DNA of 64,000 nucleotides from Agapanthus africanus (taxonomy: Eukaryota; Streptophyta; Magnoliopsida; Asparagales; Amaryllidaceae), in contig JASDDO010000001.1 of the NCBI GenBank assembly GCA_030015575.1, forward strand, positions 510,441,772-510,505,771, written 5' to 3'. The translations under genes and the position numbers were made by a program. Under the pieces are notes generated by a model. That model did no database searches, was not told the DNA's origin, and was given only the letters and a program-made list of their open reading frames with translations. This document shows positions 10,291 through 23,171 of this stretch, piece after piece (position 1 is the stretch's first letter; each line of letters begins with the position of its first letter).

Positions 10291-12308
10291 TGTCACGCCC
10301 CGCTTCCCAGAATGCGCTAAGATCGGCACGTGACAGAGACAACCATGTTTACCTGTGGCTAGGAAACATCACATTATGGCTGTCTATAAGATATCAAGAA
10401 CAGTAAAATAAAAATAAACTATCTAATACATCTCCATATGCCAGAATAAACGAGTCAAGAAATAATATGTGGAAGCAATAAATCCAATAAACAATAACAT
10501 CTGGAATGTACGTACGAAATATGGGCTCACATCAGGAAATGAAAGTACGGAAAGAAAACTAAACTAAACTAAACACTAACATGCTCCTCACTATTCGGCC
10601 TGACGGCGGAAATACTCCTGATCAGCCTGCGAAAGAGACAGAGGATCTGGGCCATGCAAAACCCAGACGTCAGTGTGTTATAATATCAAACAATAAAATA
10701 TAATCAGGAGGTAACAAGATATGCAGGAATGAGTATGAACAGTAATGAGTGTATAACAGTAACACGAATATAGAGCAGTGAAGTGTATATGTATGCGGTG
10801 AGTAATCTATGCTACTGGGTTAATTACTATCAAGTCTTTGAAATCAATTTAATGAATTTTTGATCTAACTCAATAGTATCCCATGCATGCCAGGGACTAC
10901 GGTCCAAATTCTCAGGCTGAAACTGAGACGTGCCGCTAAGCAAAAAATAGGAAACGTGTATAGATGAATGATGTCAGCAGCAGCATCTCGGGACTGGCCT
11001 AGCCCCCAAAACTGATCAGTATAAGCGTCGAACTGTTGAGTTACAAGTCAGGTCTCATCATTGATTTCCCCTTACCCCCAAGTTATGTGTTCAAGTCAGA
11101 TATTGATAAATCTGGAGGTAATGCCAACACGGAATCAAGAAGGTACAGGTTTTGTCTGAATATACAACATGATATGTCCGTCGGGACAACATGTAACACC
11201 TGAGTTTGTGTTTAGTGGTAATTGTGTGTTGATGCGGGGTTTTTGGTAAAAAGTTTACCAAAACGGGTTTCTAATAATTTATCTGGTTTTATGGATATTT
11301 TATTAGAATTTTATCTCGACTACACACACTTGTGCATGTTAATGTGGGTTAAGTCTAGGGTTACCAAGTTTAGATGTGCATATGGGTTAACCATGTTTAG
11401 ACAACCATGGTGGTTTAAACCTTTGGTTAAGTTAATTAGTTTTTATTAAGGGTTTTGGTTTTGTTTAAGGGTGATTAGGGTTAAGGTTGACTTGTGTTGA
11501 GGAGAGAGAGGTTATGATGGTTGTCATGTAGCATTTAATGAGAGAGAGAGAGAATGGTGGCTCCAAGGTTAGGTCTCAATCCATCTCACCTCAAAACTTT
11601 TGCATGTCTCTCACACTCTCTTTCACACTCTCTTATCACTCACATCTCTCCCTCTCACACACACACACATACACACACCATCCTCATATACTACAACAAC
11701 AACACGCTTCACCACAAATACCACAACCTTTTCCCACAACAGTTGCTGTAGCAACAGCTTCACAAAAAAAAAAAAAAAACAAGCAGCAGCAGCCAGAGCA
11801 ACATCAGCAGTAAACAGAGCAGCAACTGCAGCAAGGAATTGAAGCACTTGGAGCTGTAGTAGCAGCACTTCAGCAGCACAACACCCTTCTCCTTCTCCTC
11901 TTCTCCTTCATTTAAGATCTCTAGAGGTATAACCCCTTAACTCAACTCTTATCTAGCTAACTTATAGTTATCTAGTTTAGTTTAGTGTTTATTATATGTT
12001 TTAGTGCTAGTTTTGGTTAATTTAGGTGAGTTTTGGCAAAGTGAGGGTTGTGATGGTTAGTATAGCCTTACTAGATACTGTCGAGACCAGCTAAACATAG
12101 ATTTGTCCCAGATTTCACAAAATTACCAGATCTGTCCGACATGGTGTAATTTAGCGTATTTATTGACTATTTAGCCTTTCTGGAATCTGCTTTTGACCCT
12201 AGCCACTCAGGTAAAAATTGAGGAGACTGTAGCATGGTGACCTTAGCAGCCACACACACACAAAACACGGGGACCCCTCTCCCTTTTCTGGCCGTCGTTT
12301 TATTCCAT

Positions 12309-12329
12309 CTGGCCGCAATTTGCGGCCAG
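12309..12329. repeat. GC-rich palindrome in Gyp-E 5' LTR
   Basis: Arms CTGGCCGCAA and TTGCGGCCAG flank a single T. The same perfect palindrome is kept in the 3' LTR at 20661-20681. It resembles the GGCCGC-based palindromes of the unrelated Athila-like and copia elements in this window. Confidence 0.8.
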
Positions 12330-13741
12330 AATGGGAGGTGGGGTGTTGGGTTTTGGTGTGTGGGGGTGTTCTGGGTAGCTTAGGGTGTTGGTATATGCAA
12401 CTTTTTGTGTGGGGACCAGAGTCAAAATCTGGAGCCTAAAACCAGTTATCGACGTTTTTAGACTTGTGCGACACACGCGTGATCCGCGTGGTTTTGTGGC
12501 GCGCTGCGCGACACAGCGTGTCGGAGTGGGTTCTGGTGAGTTACGCACGTCGCGACGTATCGAGTGCACGCGCGTTTAGTTTCACGCACGCGTATCCTTT
12601 TATCGATTTATCGCATTTTTTGCAGGATTTGCCTTATGTGAGTGACTTTTGTGCATTCTAGGTTCGCCGGCGGAGACTTCGCACACCGCGGAGAAAGGAA
12701 AGCAGGTGGTCGGACACACATAGCGCGAGATCACGGGTGAGTAGATGTAACAACTACGGGGGACCATCGCTTGGATGGCGCAAGTCGCCCGATAGATTTA
12801 GTAACTTAAAAGGATACCTAGCAATGTCAGTAATTAGAAATAGAACACTTGTATGTTATCTGCTACATTCATGCTCTATACTGTCATACATATGCAAACT
12901 CATTCTGTAGGACACATACACTATTATCAGGGTTCTATATGCTGCACGAGCACTATTCATGTGTACACACACGCCCTGGTAATTGCCATGTCACGGCACT
13001 AGATAACTTATAATCTGAAAAAATGTTAATAATTGATGCTTAGACATGTGCTATTGTAATAAATCTTTAAAATAAAATTGTAGAATTGCTATACATGTGC
13101 ATATACATCATTATATCGTTTGTTCATACCTAGTTATTAATCATACATCGTAACTGGAACATTGATACCATATGCATTCATTATCATTGACATATGTACC
13201 CATGATGGTTTCTTGAGATTTTATGATATTTCTGGATTTCTGGGGAAAGCCGCAAGATTTACAAACTTATTTAAATTATGAAAAGTTGTGGTTTTCTAGT
13301 GATGTAAAGTGTCGTCCACCATGAGTTTACTGTGGTTTTCGAGACCCGTTTCGTGGAGGTGGATAAACCATCTTGGGTACATGGTGGGCCTGGTAAGGTA
13401 CCCCGGGACAAGAAGATCGCAGGAAATGGCGTTGAGCCTGGCAGGGGATGGATTACCTACCGGTGACTTCATTTGACACGACGGATATCCAGAGGATACC
13501 GACCGTGGCCGCGAGATGATGAGATATTGATATTGAGATGGGTCAGCCGGACGACTGAGGCCAGAGATACTATGACATGTATATATGAGATTTGAGACCG
13601 TTTGAGGTGTCGTTGCTGGACATGGATTTTGTTGATTCTATAGGTATTATGCTGATATTTAAAAAGAGTTTCAAAAATAAAAGAAAGAATAATTCTTATA
13701 CTTACATGTTAAGATCATGAGTTGATTTATGTGGCATACAT

Positions 13742-13829
13742 ACCTGCTAGTATATTCATGTAGTATACCTACCTGCTAGTACACTCATGTTGTATACATA
13801 CCTGCTAGTACATCCTGCCATACCTGTTT
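13742..13829 (+). repeat. 29-bp tandem repeat, three units, Gyp-E 5' LTR
   Basis: Units starting ACCTGCTAGTA begin at 13742, 13771 and 13800, each about 29 bp long. The 3' LTR keeps the same array with starts at 22093, 22122 and 22151. It is therefore part of the family's LTR and not a local expansion. Confidence 0.75.
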
Positions 13830-14576
13830 TATAGATGCTAGGATACTTGTGTGCATGCATGCGATAGCCTCTATAGATGTTATTTATTACTCACGAGTTG
13901 GCAACTCACCCCCGTTGTGCCACATCTTTTCTGTAGGCACGCTTCGTCAGTACAGTAGCGGCGGACTCACTAGCTACTTTTGCCCTTTTTGCCTGGACTC
14001 GAGTCTTTTGCTCATATGTGGGTTGTTATCATTTTGTACCATCTTATCTATTCATTGTATCTTGAGTACTCCATCTACTATTTCAGTTGTACCAGTTATT
14101 TGGATTATTGTATATTGACCTAGAGACGAGGCTGTGAGATTTGTGGATTTTATGTTATTTTGGGTCGAGCTCACTTGAGTCGACATGTTATTTACTTGTG
14201 CTTTCATGCTTGCTTATGCACATTGTTATTTTAATTTGCATGGGATTTGTGACCGTCTTGAGGCGAAGAGCTAGCTCCCGCTTGGGGATGCCATATTGCG
14301 TGTTATTCATTTATATTCCGGTTTTGTACCTGTTTGGGGGCTTGTCTTACAAAGAAGATTCTGCCAGAAATTTGGGAAAAAGAAAGTTGTTTTTAAAAAG
14401 GACTTGAGGTGATTTCATAGAACAAAGTGCTTTAAATAAAATGGTTTTTCCTTCACTCTATTTCTAAATCAGGTTTTTTTTTTCTGGGCTTCGGCTTACT
14501 TATTTTACGGACGCCTTGAGACGTTTCGTAACTTAAGTGCCGGTCATGCTCTGTACCCTGCGGGTCGTGACAAAGT

Positions 14577-14588
14577 TGGTATCAAAGC
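14577..14588 (+). other. Primer binding site of Gyp-E
   Basis: TGGTATCAAAGC lies four bases after the LTR end and matches the common plant element site TGGTATCAGAGC (complement of the initiator tRNA-Met 3' end) at all but one base. Confidence 0.8.
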
Positions 14589-16040
14589 GATAAGTTTTAC
14601 CTTTTTGAGTGTAGGATGACCCTTAGTAGATAGAGTTAGTGACTTAAGCATTGTAACGTAGCGTACGTATGTCCGCGGCATACTTGCGATACGGTACTCC
14701 GCCTAGGCGACTTTAGGATATACTTGATTCAAATTCCTTCTTCAAATCTGTGTATCCTATAATTCTATTGCACCGTTCTTATTGTCCTGTTTCCTGTACC
14801 AGTCACTATTCCACAGAGGGCTACTAGAGCGCAGAGGGCTGCCGCCCGAGATGAGATTCGAGCTGGCTCGTCTGAGACGAGGACCGAGCAGGGTGGTATG
14901 CCTACGCCGCAGGGACAGACTGATCCACCTTCCCCAGGCCCTATGGATAGGCTTGAGTCTGGTATGGGGGAGCTATGACAGATGATGGGGGGCATGCAGG
15001 AGCTACGTCAGATGGTGGGATCTTTAGTAGCGGCCAGTCGTGCACCGAGGCCGGAGGACGTACCTACCACATCCCAGACTACCATGATACATGCTCCTAC
15101 CACTACTACCGTGGCTATCCCAGTGTCGCTACAGGATTTTATGAGGCTGAGACCTCCAGTCTTCACGGGCACCGATGCAGCAGAGGATCCGCAGACGTTC
15201 CTCGACAGTTTAGCTAGGATATGCCGTTCGCTGAGAAGTTCTAATGATCGATGGGTGGAGCTTGCGAGTTTCCATCTAGAGGGCCTCGTGCAGAAATGGT
15301 GGGAGTCAGTTTTGAGAGGTGGAGCTGCAGGTCTACCTCCTATGATTTGGGCCAAGTTCACCGCAGTATTCTTCGCCCGTTTCCTTCCAGAGAGCGTTCG
15401 TGACGCCAGAGCTTGTAGTTTTGAGGCCTTGATCAAGACTCCAGGGATGACGGTGTCTGAGTATGACGTCCAGTTTACGCAGTTGTCCCGATATGCTCCG
15501 TATTTGGTATATATCGAAGCGAAGAGGGTGAAGAGGTTCATACAGGGACTTGATGCCCAGCTATTTCTTGCCGTCGGCGCCCAGCATTTCGACACTTATT
15601 CAGCTGCAATGGATACTGCATTATGAATGGAGGCACGTATTTCAGCGACTTCGGCCGTTCTCAGGCCGAAGAGGATTCGTACCGGTATGCCAGATCAGAG
15701 GCATCATGCCAGATTCTTTCCGATAGATAGGACCAGCAGAGGGGTTGGACGAGATCAACTGTATGGTTTGTATCCACAGGGGCAGTAGACGTCGCCAGGA
15801 TGTTTTGGGCGCGGGAGTACGCACTATCGTATCAGAGACTGCCCGGCGAGATGACATGGAGCGGCGACAGTTCCGCATGTGACCCTACCACCATCACCTC
15901 CTCCTCCTCAGAGAGCTCTGCTTCCTGCCATAGGTGATGCTCCATGCCAGTTAGGTGCACCCGGAGGACGTGGACGCGGCGGACCTATCCAGAGAGGCCC
16001 AGGAGGCAGAGGCTGAGGTCGAGGTCAGCCAGCGATTGGT
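14589..16040 (+). pseudogene. Gyp-E leader and gag region
   Basis: A leader of about 200 bp is followed by Gag. The clearest stretch is 14982-15626, which reads as a chromovirus-type capsid: a serine/threonine-rich start, then FMRLRPPVFTGTDAAEDP, LASFHLEGLVQKWWES, WAKFTAVFFARFLPESVRDA and MTVSEYDVQFTQLSRYAP. Gag forms the virus-like particle. Gag-like residues upstream (14830-14980, RATRAQRAAARDEIRAG) and an RGR/GGR-rich basic end (about 15950-16030) suggest the full gag region spans about 14.8-16.0 kb. It is fossil sequence, not an intact gene. Confidence 0.8.
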
Positions 16041-16055
16041 GGAGGACAGGCCCGA

Positions 16056-16754
16056 GTGTTTGCTTTGACACCGCAGGATGCGCAGGCATCCAATGTCGTT
16101 GTGACAGGTAACCTATCTGTATGTTCTGTCGACGCACACGTGTTGTTTGATCCCGGATCCATGCATTCGTACGTTTCCACACACTTCATGCCGAGTTTGG
16201 GTAGAGAGTCCGGTTTGCTTGATCAGCCGCTTGTTGTGACCACTCCTGTGGGAGAGTCGTTTGTTGCTAGGCACATGTTCCGATCCTGTATCATCCGTAT
16301 TGGTGAGCGAGAGCTGCCAGTCGACTTGATCCTTCTTGAGATGTTGGACTTCGACGTTCTTTTAGGCATGGATTGGTTAGCCACGTGCTATGCATCTGTG
16401 GACTTCCGTGAGAAGACAGTTAGATTTTGTTTTCCCGGAGAGCCGGCTTTTATTGTGCAGGGGGACCGTAGTGCCTCCCCTCACATATTGATTTCTTCCC
16501 TTCGCGCTGAACAGCTGTTGAGGAAGGGATGTCGGGGATTTCTAGCCTATGTTTGCGATACTAAAGCTACAGATGTTCCATTAGACCAGGTTCCGATTGT
16601 ATGTGAGTTCCCTGCTGTTTTCCTTGATGAGCTGCCTGGGCTACCGCCTGAGCACGAGGTTGAGTTCTGTATTGATTTGATCCCCGGCTCGGGGCCTATT
16701 TCTATACCGCCTTATCGGATGGCCCCGATGGAGCATAGAGAATTGAAGGTTTAG
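16056..16754 (+). pseudogene. Gyp-E aspartic protease region and linker
   Basis: An open stretch reads as the Ty3/gypsy retropepsin domain: VDAHVLFDPGSMHSYVS near residue 27 of this frame, LPVDLILLEMLDFDVLLGMDWL near 88-110, then the linker into RT with VCEFPAVFLDELPGLPPEHEVEFCIDLIPG, the standard lead-in of chromovirus reverse transcriptase. The product would mature the Gag-Pol polyprotein. It sits between gag and the RT region, in the usual order. Confidence 0.85.
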
Positions 16755-17972
16755 CTGCAAGATTTTTTAGATAAGGGACTTATTCGACCCAGTGTTTCTC
16801 CATGGGGTGCTCCGGTCCTGTTTGTCAAGAAGAAGGATGGAAGTTTGCTCTTGTGTATCGACTACCGCCAGCTGAACAAAGTGACCGTGCGGAACATATA
16901 TCCCTTGCCACTCATTGATGATTTGTTTGACCAGCTTAAGGGTGCGGGATACTTCTCGAGGATCGATTTGCGTTCAGGATACCATCAGCTACGAGTTCGA
17001 CAGGAGGATATACCAAAGACAGCTTTCCGCACGCGCTATGGCCACTATGAGTTTTTGGTGATGTCGTTCGGACTCACCAACGCCCCAGCAGCATTCATGA
17101 ATTTGATGAACCGTACATTCAGACCGTATCTCGACTTGTTCATCATAGCGTTCATTGATGATATTTTGGTGTATTCCCAGAGCCGAGAGGAGCACGAGCA
17201 GCACTTGTGGATTACCTTACAGACCTTGAGGGAGCACCAGCTTTTCGTAAAATTTTCCAAGTGTGCATTCTGGTTAGACAGCGTTGGTTTCTTGGGTCAC
17301 GTGATTACGAGCGATGGCATATGTGTAGACCCGAAGAAGATCGAGGCCGTTCAGCAGTGGCGCAGACCGACATCAGTTATGGAGATCCGTAGTTTTCTAG
17401 GCCTGGCTGGCTACTACAGGCGATTTGTACAGGATTTCTCCCATATTGCTGCACCTTTGATCGGATTGACCCGGAAGGGAGTTCCTTTCGTTTGGATGGA
17501 GGAGTGTGAGCACAGTTTTCAGCAGCTACGGACTTATTTGACTACGGCGCCAGTATTATCTTTGCCGTCAGGATCAGGCGGATTTGTGGTCTATTGTGAT
17601 GCTTCATGGGTGGGGCTAGGGTGCGTATTGATGCAGCACGACAGGGTGATCGCGTATGCTTCTCTACAGTTGAAGAAGCATGAACAGACTTACCCCACTC
17701 ACGATTTGGAGATGGTTGCAGTGGTCTTTGCACTTAAGATATGGCGACACTACCTATACGGCGAGTCATGCCAGATATTCATAGATCACAAGAGCTTAAA
17801 GTATATATTTCAGCAGCGAGACCTGAACCTCAGACAGCGCCGTTGGATGGAGCTGGTGAAGGACTACGATTACGAGATCTTGGATCACCCGGGCAAGGCC
17901 AATGTAGTGGCGGATGCTTTGAGCAGGAGGCCCGGGGGTAGTCTATCATGTTTGCGCGCAGTGCAGAGGTAG
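16755..17972 (+). pseudogene. Gyp-E reverse transcriptase-RNase H region
   Basis: The stretch 16845-17972 (375 codons) carries most of RT and RNase H. Visible RT blocks: [68 protein letters not shown] in pieces, and the catalytic FIDDILVYS at about 17150. The connection has [16 protein letters not shown]; RNase H has [14 protein letters not shown] near 17590, [20 protein letters not shown], and [15 protein letters not shown] at the end, typical of chromoviruses. The RT copies element RNA into DNA and RNase H removes the RNA strand. It is part of a broken polyprotein. Confidence 0.9.
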
Positions 17973-17999
17973 TCGTCAGCAGATTGGCATATTTTATGC

Positions 18000-19480
18000 G
18001 ACAGCCGAGTTGAGTTCGAGTTCACTCCGACAGGGGGACATCTTGCGCATGTTCGTGCACGTCCGCAGTTACTTGACCGTATTCGAGAGGCACAGCCCAG
18101 TAATGACTGTCTTTCAGAGATCATGGAGCAGATTAGGCAGGGCAGATATTTTGAGTTCATTATCGATGATCAGGGAGTACTGCGATTTGGGGCTCGACTG
18201 TGCGTACCTGATTCTGAGGGACCGTGATGTGAGATTCTTAAGGAGGCGCATAGATCTACATACAGCGTTCATCCGGGTTCTACCAAGATGTACCGCGATT
18301 TGAGAGATGTCTATTAGTAGGACGGGATGAAGAGGAACGTAACATATTTTGTATCGAGATGCCTGACTTGTCAGCAAGTCAAGGCCGAACACCATAGGCC
18401 AGCAAGAGAGTTGCAGCCTTTGCCTATTCCGGAGTAGAAATGGGAGCAGATTTCGATGGACTTCATGGTGGGTCTACCCAGGACCAGTCGAGGGTACGAC
18501 TCCATTTGGGTGATCGTGGATCGATTGACGAAAGCGGCTCACTTCCTGCCAGTGAAGACCACTTTCAGTTTCGCTCAGTATGCCCAGATTTACATCGACG
18601 AGATCATGCGGTTGCATGGCGTACCGACTTGTACCGTGTCAGTTCGAGGCACCCAGTTTACCAGCTGACTATGGCAGAGACTTTAGGAGGCATTGGGCAC
18701 CCGCTTGAGTTTCAGCACAGCATTTCATCCGCAGACCGACGGCTAGTCAGAGCGGACTATTCAGACTCTCGAGGACATGCTCAGAGCGTGCATTTTGGAC
18801 TTTGGTGGTAGCTGGGATCGTCATTTACCTTTAGTGGAATTCTCCTACAACAACAGCTTCCAGGACACTATTCAGATGGCACATTTCGAGGCTTTGTATG
18901 GGAGGAGATGTAGATCTCCCATCTGTTGGACTGAGCTTAGCGAGAGCAGTATTTTGGGGCCGCAGATTGTGCAGGAGACGACCGAGAAAGTACAGTTGAT
19001 TCGAGATCGGATGAGAGCAGCCCAGATCAGGCAGAAATCGTATGCAAACAGGCGCCGTCGCAGATTAAAGTTCGCAGTTGGCGATCTTGTTTTTCTGAGG
19101 GTTTCTCTGATGAAGGGCGTGATGCGATTTGGGCGAAAGGGGAAGCTTAGCCCCAGATTCGTAGGTCCTTTCGAGATCCTCGAACGTGTTGGCGCAGTTG
19201 CATATCGTTTGGCTCTCCAACCCAGCTTTTCAGATGTTCACCCCGTCTTCCACGTGTCGATGCTACGCAGATATCTTCATGACCTTTCCCACACGATTCA
19301 GCATCAGACCGTTCATCTTGATCCCGACCTTTTGTTCACCGTGCAGCCAGTAGAGATATTGGATCGGCAGGTAAAAAAACTTCGATCGAAGGTCCTGCCG
19401 TCTGTGAAGGTTCTTTAGCACAGCCCGAATGGTGAGGAGATCACTTGGGAGGCCGAGGGAGAGATGCGGTAGAAATTCCC
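18000..19480 (+). pseudogene. Gyp-E integrase region with chromodomain-like tail
   Basis: Remnants follow the standard order. A zinc-binding N-terminal region lies near 18270-18400 (SRCLTCQQVKAEHHRPA). The core starts near 18456 (MDFMVGLPRTSRGYDSIWVIVDRLTKAAHFLPV) and continues near 18777-18930 (FSYNNSFQDT, EALYGRRCRSPICW). A GPY/F module lies near 19120-19210 (LSPRFVGPFEILERVGAVAYRLALQP), and the tail (PVEILDRQVKKLRSKVLPSVKVL and on to about 19480) resembles the chromodomain that steers chromoviruses to heterochromatin. It is not an intact gene. Confidence 0.87.
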
Positions 19481-19536
19481 TCATCTTTTTGAAGGTACAC
19501 GTAGTTATATATTTTAAATTCGGGGACGAATTTTCT

Positions 19537-19550
19537 TAAGGGGGGAAGAC
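19537..19550 (+). other. Polypurine tract of Gyp-E
   Basis: AAGGGGGGAAGA with its flanks sits immediately before the 3' LTR start TGTAACTCC at 19551. Confidence 0.85.
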
Positions 19551-22500
19551 TGTAACTCCTGAGTTTGTGTTTAGTGGTAATTGTGTGTTGATGTGGGGTT
19601 TTTGGTAAAAAGTTTACCAAAACGGGTTTCTAATAATTTATCTGGTTTTATGGATATTTTATTAGAATTTTATCTCGACTACACACACTTGTGCATGTTA
19701 ATGTGGGTTAAGTCTAGGGTTACCAAGTTTAGATGTGCATGTGGGTTAACCATGTTTAGACAACCATGGTGGTTTTAACCTTTGGTTAAGTTAATTAGTT
19801 TTTATTAAGGGTTTTGGTTTTGTTTAAAGGTGATTAGGGTTTAGATTGACTTGTGTTGAGGAGAGAGAGGTTATGATGGTTGTCATGTAGCATTTAATGA
19901 GAGAGAGAATGGTGGCTCCAAGGTTAGGTCTCAATCCATCTCACCTCAAAACTTTTGCATGCTTCTCACACTCTCTTTCACACTCTCTTATCTTTCACAT
20001 CTCTCCCTCTCACTCACACACACACACCATCCTCATATACTACAACAACAACACACTTCACCACAAACACCACAACCTTTTTCCCACAGCAGTTGCTGCA
20101 GCAACAGCTTCACACAAAAAAAAAATAATAACAAGCAGCAGCAGCCAGAACAGCATCAGCAGTAAATAGAGCAGCAACTGCAGCAAGGAATTGAAGCACT
20201 TGGAGCTGTAGCAGCAGCACTTCAGCAGCACAACACCCTTCTTCTTCTCCTCTTCTCCTTCATCTAGGATCTCTAGAGGTATAACCCCTTAACTCAACTT
20301 CTATCTAGCTAAGTTATGGTTATCTAGTTTAGTTTAGTGTTTATTATATATTTTAGTACTAGTTTTGGGTAATTTAGGTGAGTTTTGGCAAAGTGAGGGT
20401 TGTGATGGTTAGTATAGCCTTACTAGATGCTGTTGAGACCAGCTAAACATAGATTTGTCCTAGATTTCACAAAATTACCAGATTTGTCCGACTTGGTGTA
20501 ATTTAGCGTATTTATCGACTTTTTAGCCTTTCTGGAATCTGCTTTTGACCCGAGCCACTCAGGTAAAAATTGAGGAGACCGTAGCATGGTGACCTTGCCG
20601 GCCACACACACACAAAACACGGGGACCCCTCTCCCCTTTTTGGCTGCCGTTTTATTCCATCTGGCCGCAATTTGCGGCCAGAACCAGGGGTGGGGTGTTG
20701 GTTTTGGTGTGTGGGGGTGTTCTGGGTAGCTTAGGGTGTTGGTATATGCAACTTTTGTGTGGGGACCAGAGTCAAAATCTGGAGCCTAAAACCAGTTATC
20801 GACGTTTTTAGACTTCTGCGACACGCGCGTGATCCGCGTGGTTCTGTGGCGCGTTGCGCGACACAGCGTGTCGGAGTGGGTTCTGGTGAGTTACACACGT
20901 CGCGACGCATCGAGTGCACGCGCGTTTAGTTTCACGCACGCGTATCCTTTTTTCGATATATCGCATTTTTTTTGCAGGATTTGCCTTATGTGAGTGAATT
21001 TTGTGCATTCTAGGTTCGCCGGCGGAAACTTCGCGCGTCGCGGAGAAAGGAAAGCAGGTGGTCGGACACACCTAGCACGAGATCACGGGTGGGTAGATGT
21101 AACATCTACGGGGGGCCATCGCTTGGATGGCGCAAGTCACCCGATAAATTTAGTAACTTAAAAAGATACCTAGCAATGTCAGTAATTAGAAATAGAACAC
21201 TTGTATGTTATCTGCTACATTCATGCTCTATACTGTCATACATATGCGAACACATTCTGTAGGACACATACACCATTACCAGGGTTCTATATGCTGCACG
21301 AGCACTATTTATGTGTACACACACGCCCTGGTAATTGCCATGTCACGGCACTAGATAACTTATAATCTGAAACCATGTTAATAATTGATGCTTAGACCTG
21401 TGCTATTGCAATAAATCTTTAAAATAAAATTGTAGAATTGCTATTCATGTGCATATATATCATTATATCATTTGTTCATGCCTAGTTATTAATCATACAT
21501 CGTAACTGGAATATTGATACCATATGTATTCATTGTCATTGATATATGCACCCATGATGGTTTCTTGAGATTTTATGATATTTCTGGATTTCTGGGGAAA
21601 GCTGCAAGATTTACAAACTTATTTAAAATATGAAAAGTTGTGGTTTTCTAGTGATGTAAAGTGTCATACACCATGAGTTCGCTGTGGTTTTCGAGACCCA
21701 TTTCGAGGAGGTGGATGAACCATCTCGGGTACATGGTGGGCCCGGTAAGGTACCCGGGGCAAGAAGATCACAGGAGATGGCGTTGAGCCTGGCAGGGGAT
21801 GGATTACCTACCGGTGACTTTATTTGACACGGCGGATATCCAGAGGATACCGACCGTGGCCGCGAGATGATGAGATATTGATATTGAGATGCGTCAGCCG
21901 GACGGCTGAGGCCAGAGATACTATGATATGGATATATGAGATTTGAGACAGTTTGAGGTGTCGTTGCTCGACACGGATTTTGTTGATTCTATGGGTATTA
22001 TGCTGATATTTAAAAAGAGTTTCAAAAATAAAAGAAAGAATAATTCTTATACTTACATGTTAAGATCATGATTTGATTTATGTGGCATACATACCTGCTA
22101 GTACATTCATGTAGTATACTTCCCTGCTAGTACACTCATGTTGCATACATACCTGCTAGTACATCATGCCATACCTGTTTTATAGATGCTAGGATACTTG
22201 TGTTCTTGCATGCGATAGCCTCTATAGATGTTATTTATTACTCACGAGTTGGCAACTCACCCCCGTTGTGCCACAGCTTTTCTGCAGGCACGCTCCGTCA
22301 GTACAGTAGCGGCGGACTCACTAGCTACTTTTGCCTTTTTTCCTGGATCGAGGCTTTTGCTCATAGGTGGGTTATTATCATTTTGTACCATCTTATCTAT
22401 TCATTGTATCTAGAGTACTCCATCTACTATTTCAGCTGTACCAGTTATTTGAATTATTGTATATTGACCTAGAGACGAGGCTGTGAGATTTGTGGATTTT

Positions 22501-22920
22501 ATGTTATTTGGGGTCGAGCTCACTTGAGTCGACATGTTATTTACTTATGCTTTCATGCTTGCTTATGCACATTGCTATTTTACTTTGCGTGGGATTTGTG
22601 ACCGCCTTGAGGCGAAGAGCTAGCTCCCGTTTGGGGATGCCATATTGCGTGTTATTCATTTATATTCCGGTTTTATACCCGTTTGGGGGCTTGTTTTACA
22701 AAGGAGATTCTGCCGGAAATTTGGGAAAAAGAAAGTTGTTTTTAAAAAGGACTTGAGGTGATTTCATAGAACAAAGTGCTTTAAATAAAATGGTTTTTCC
22801 TTCACTCTATTTCTAAATCAGGTTTTGTTTTCTGGGCTTCGGCTTACTTATTTTATGGACGCCTTGAGACGTTTCGTAACTTAAGTGCCGGTCACGCTCT
22901 GTACCCTGCGGGTCGTGACA
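19551..22920 (+). repeat. Gyp-E 3' LTR (3370 bp)
   Basis: It is collinear with 11192-14572 and ends GGGTCGTGACA. It keeps the GC palindrome (20661-20681) and the 29-bp tandem array (22093-22180). It differs from the 5' copy by scattered single-base and small length changes. No genes in it. Confidence 0.93.
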
Positions 22921-23171
22921 CAATAAGTCAGGATTGTCGGCATTAGTAACAGGATCAGGTATCAAGTCAAGCAGTGGTGTATCAGGTCATGTCAGGTGGT
23001 GTATAGTGCATTCAATGGATGCCCAACAGTAAAATGCAACTAGTATTGAAACACGGTAAAACATGGACGCACAAATGTTTATCAGGGATCACATCTACAA
23101 CTCCATGACTAAGTATGATGCATATTATCAAGCATGGGGTGCTAATATAACGGTAACATGATATAATATGA

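Larger units (their letters stand above)
11192..14572 (+). repeat. Gyp-E 5' LTR (3381 bp)
   Basis: It starts TGTAACACCTGAG and ends GGGTCGTGACA. It pairs with the 3' LTR at 19551-22920. Inside are a CT/CA-rich tract and a short poly-A with CAG-type repeats (about 11600-11880), a perfect GC palindrome (12309-12329) and a three-unit 29-bp tandem repeat. The ORFs in it at 11538-11868, 12300-12661 and 13849-14407 are low-complexity or chance reading frames. Confidence 0.93.
11192..22920 (+). mobile_element. Gyp-E: full-length Ty3/gypsy chromovirus (Tekay-like), 11.7 kb
   Basis: A complete element: 5' LTR 11192-14572, primer binding site, gag, protease, RT/RNase H, integrase with chromodomain-like tail, polypurine tract and 3' LTR 19551-22920. 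RT precedes integrase, as in Ty3/gypsy. The long LTRs, the GPY/F module and the chromodomain-like end point to the Tekay (Del) clade. The flanks are CAACA (11187-11191) and CAATA (22921-22925), a target duplication with one later difference. It lies inside the Gyp-D LTR. The LTRs differ by a few percent by eye, so it is moderately young; the coding region is broken in roughly half a dozen places. Confidence 0.93.

Noticed and set aside
11538-11868. Overlapping ORFs in several frames in the Gyp-E LTR
   Set aside because: They arise from CT/CA-rich and CAG-type low-complexity sequence and occur again, with different lengths, in the 3' LTR.
13849-14407. Two 88-90 codon ORFs repeated at 22200-22756
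   Set aside because: Both pairs lie in the LTRs and repeat only because the LTRs do; they have no recognisable domain.
15008-15595. A 195-codon minus-strand ORF opposite Gyp-E gag
   Set aside because: It is the shadow of the sense-strand gag frame and has no motif of its own.
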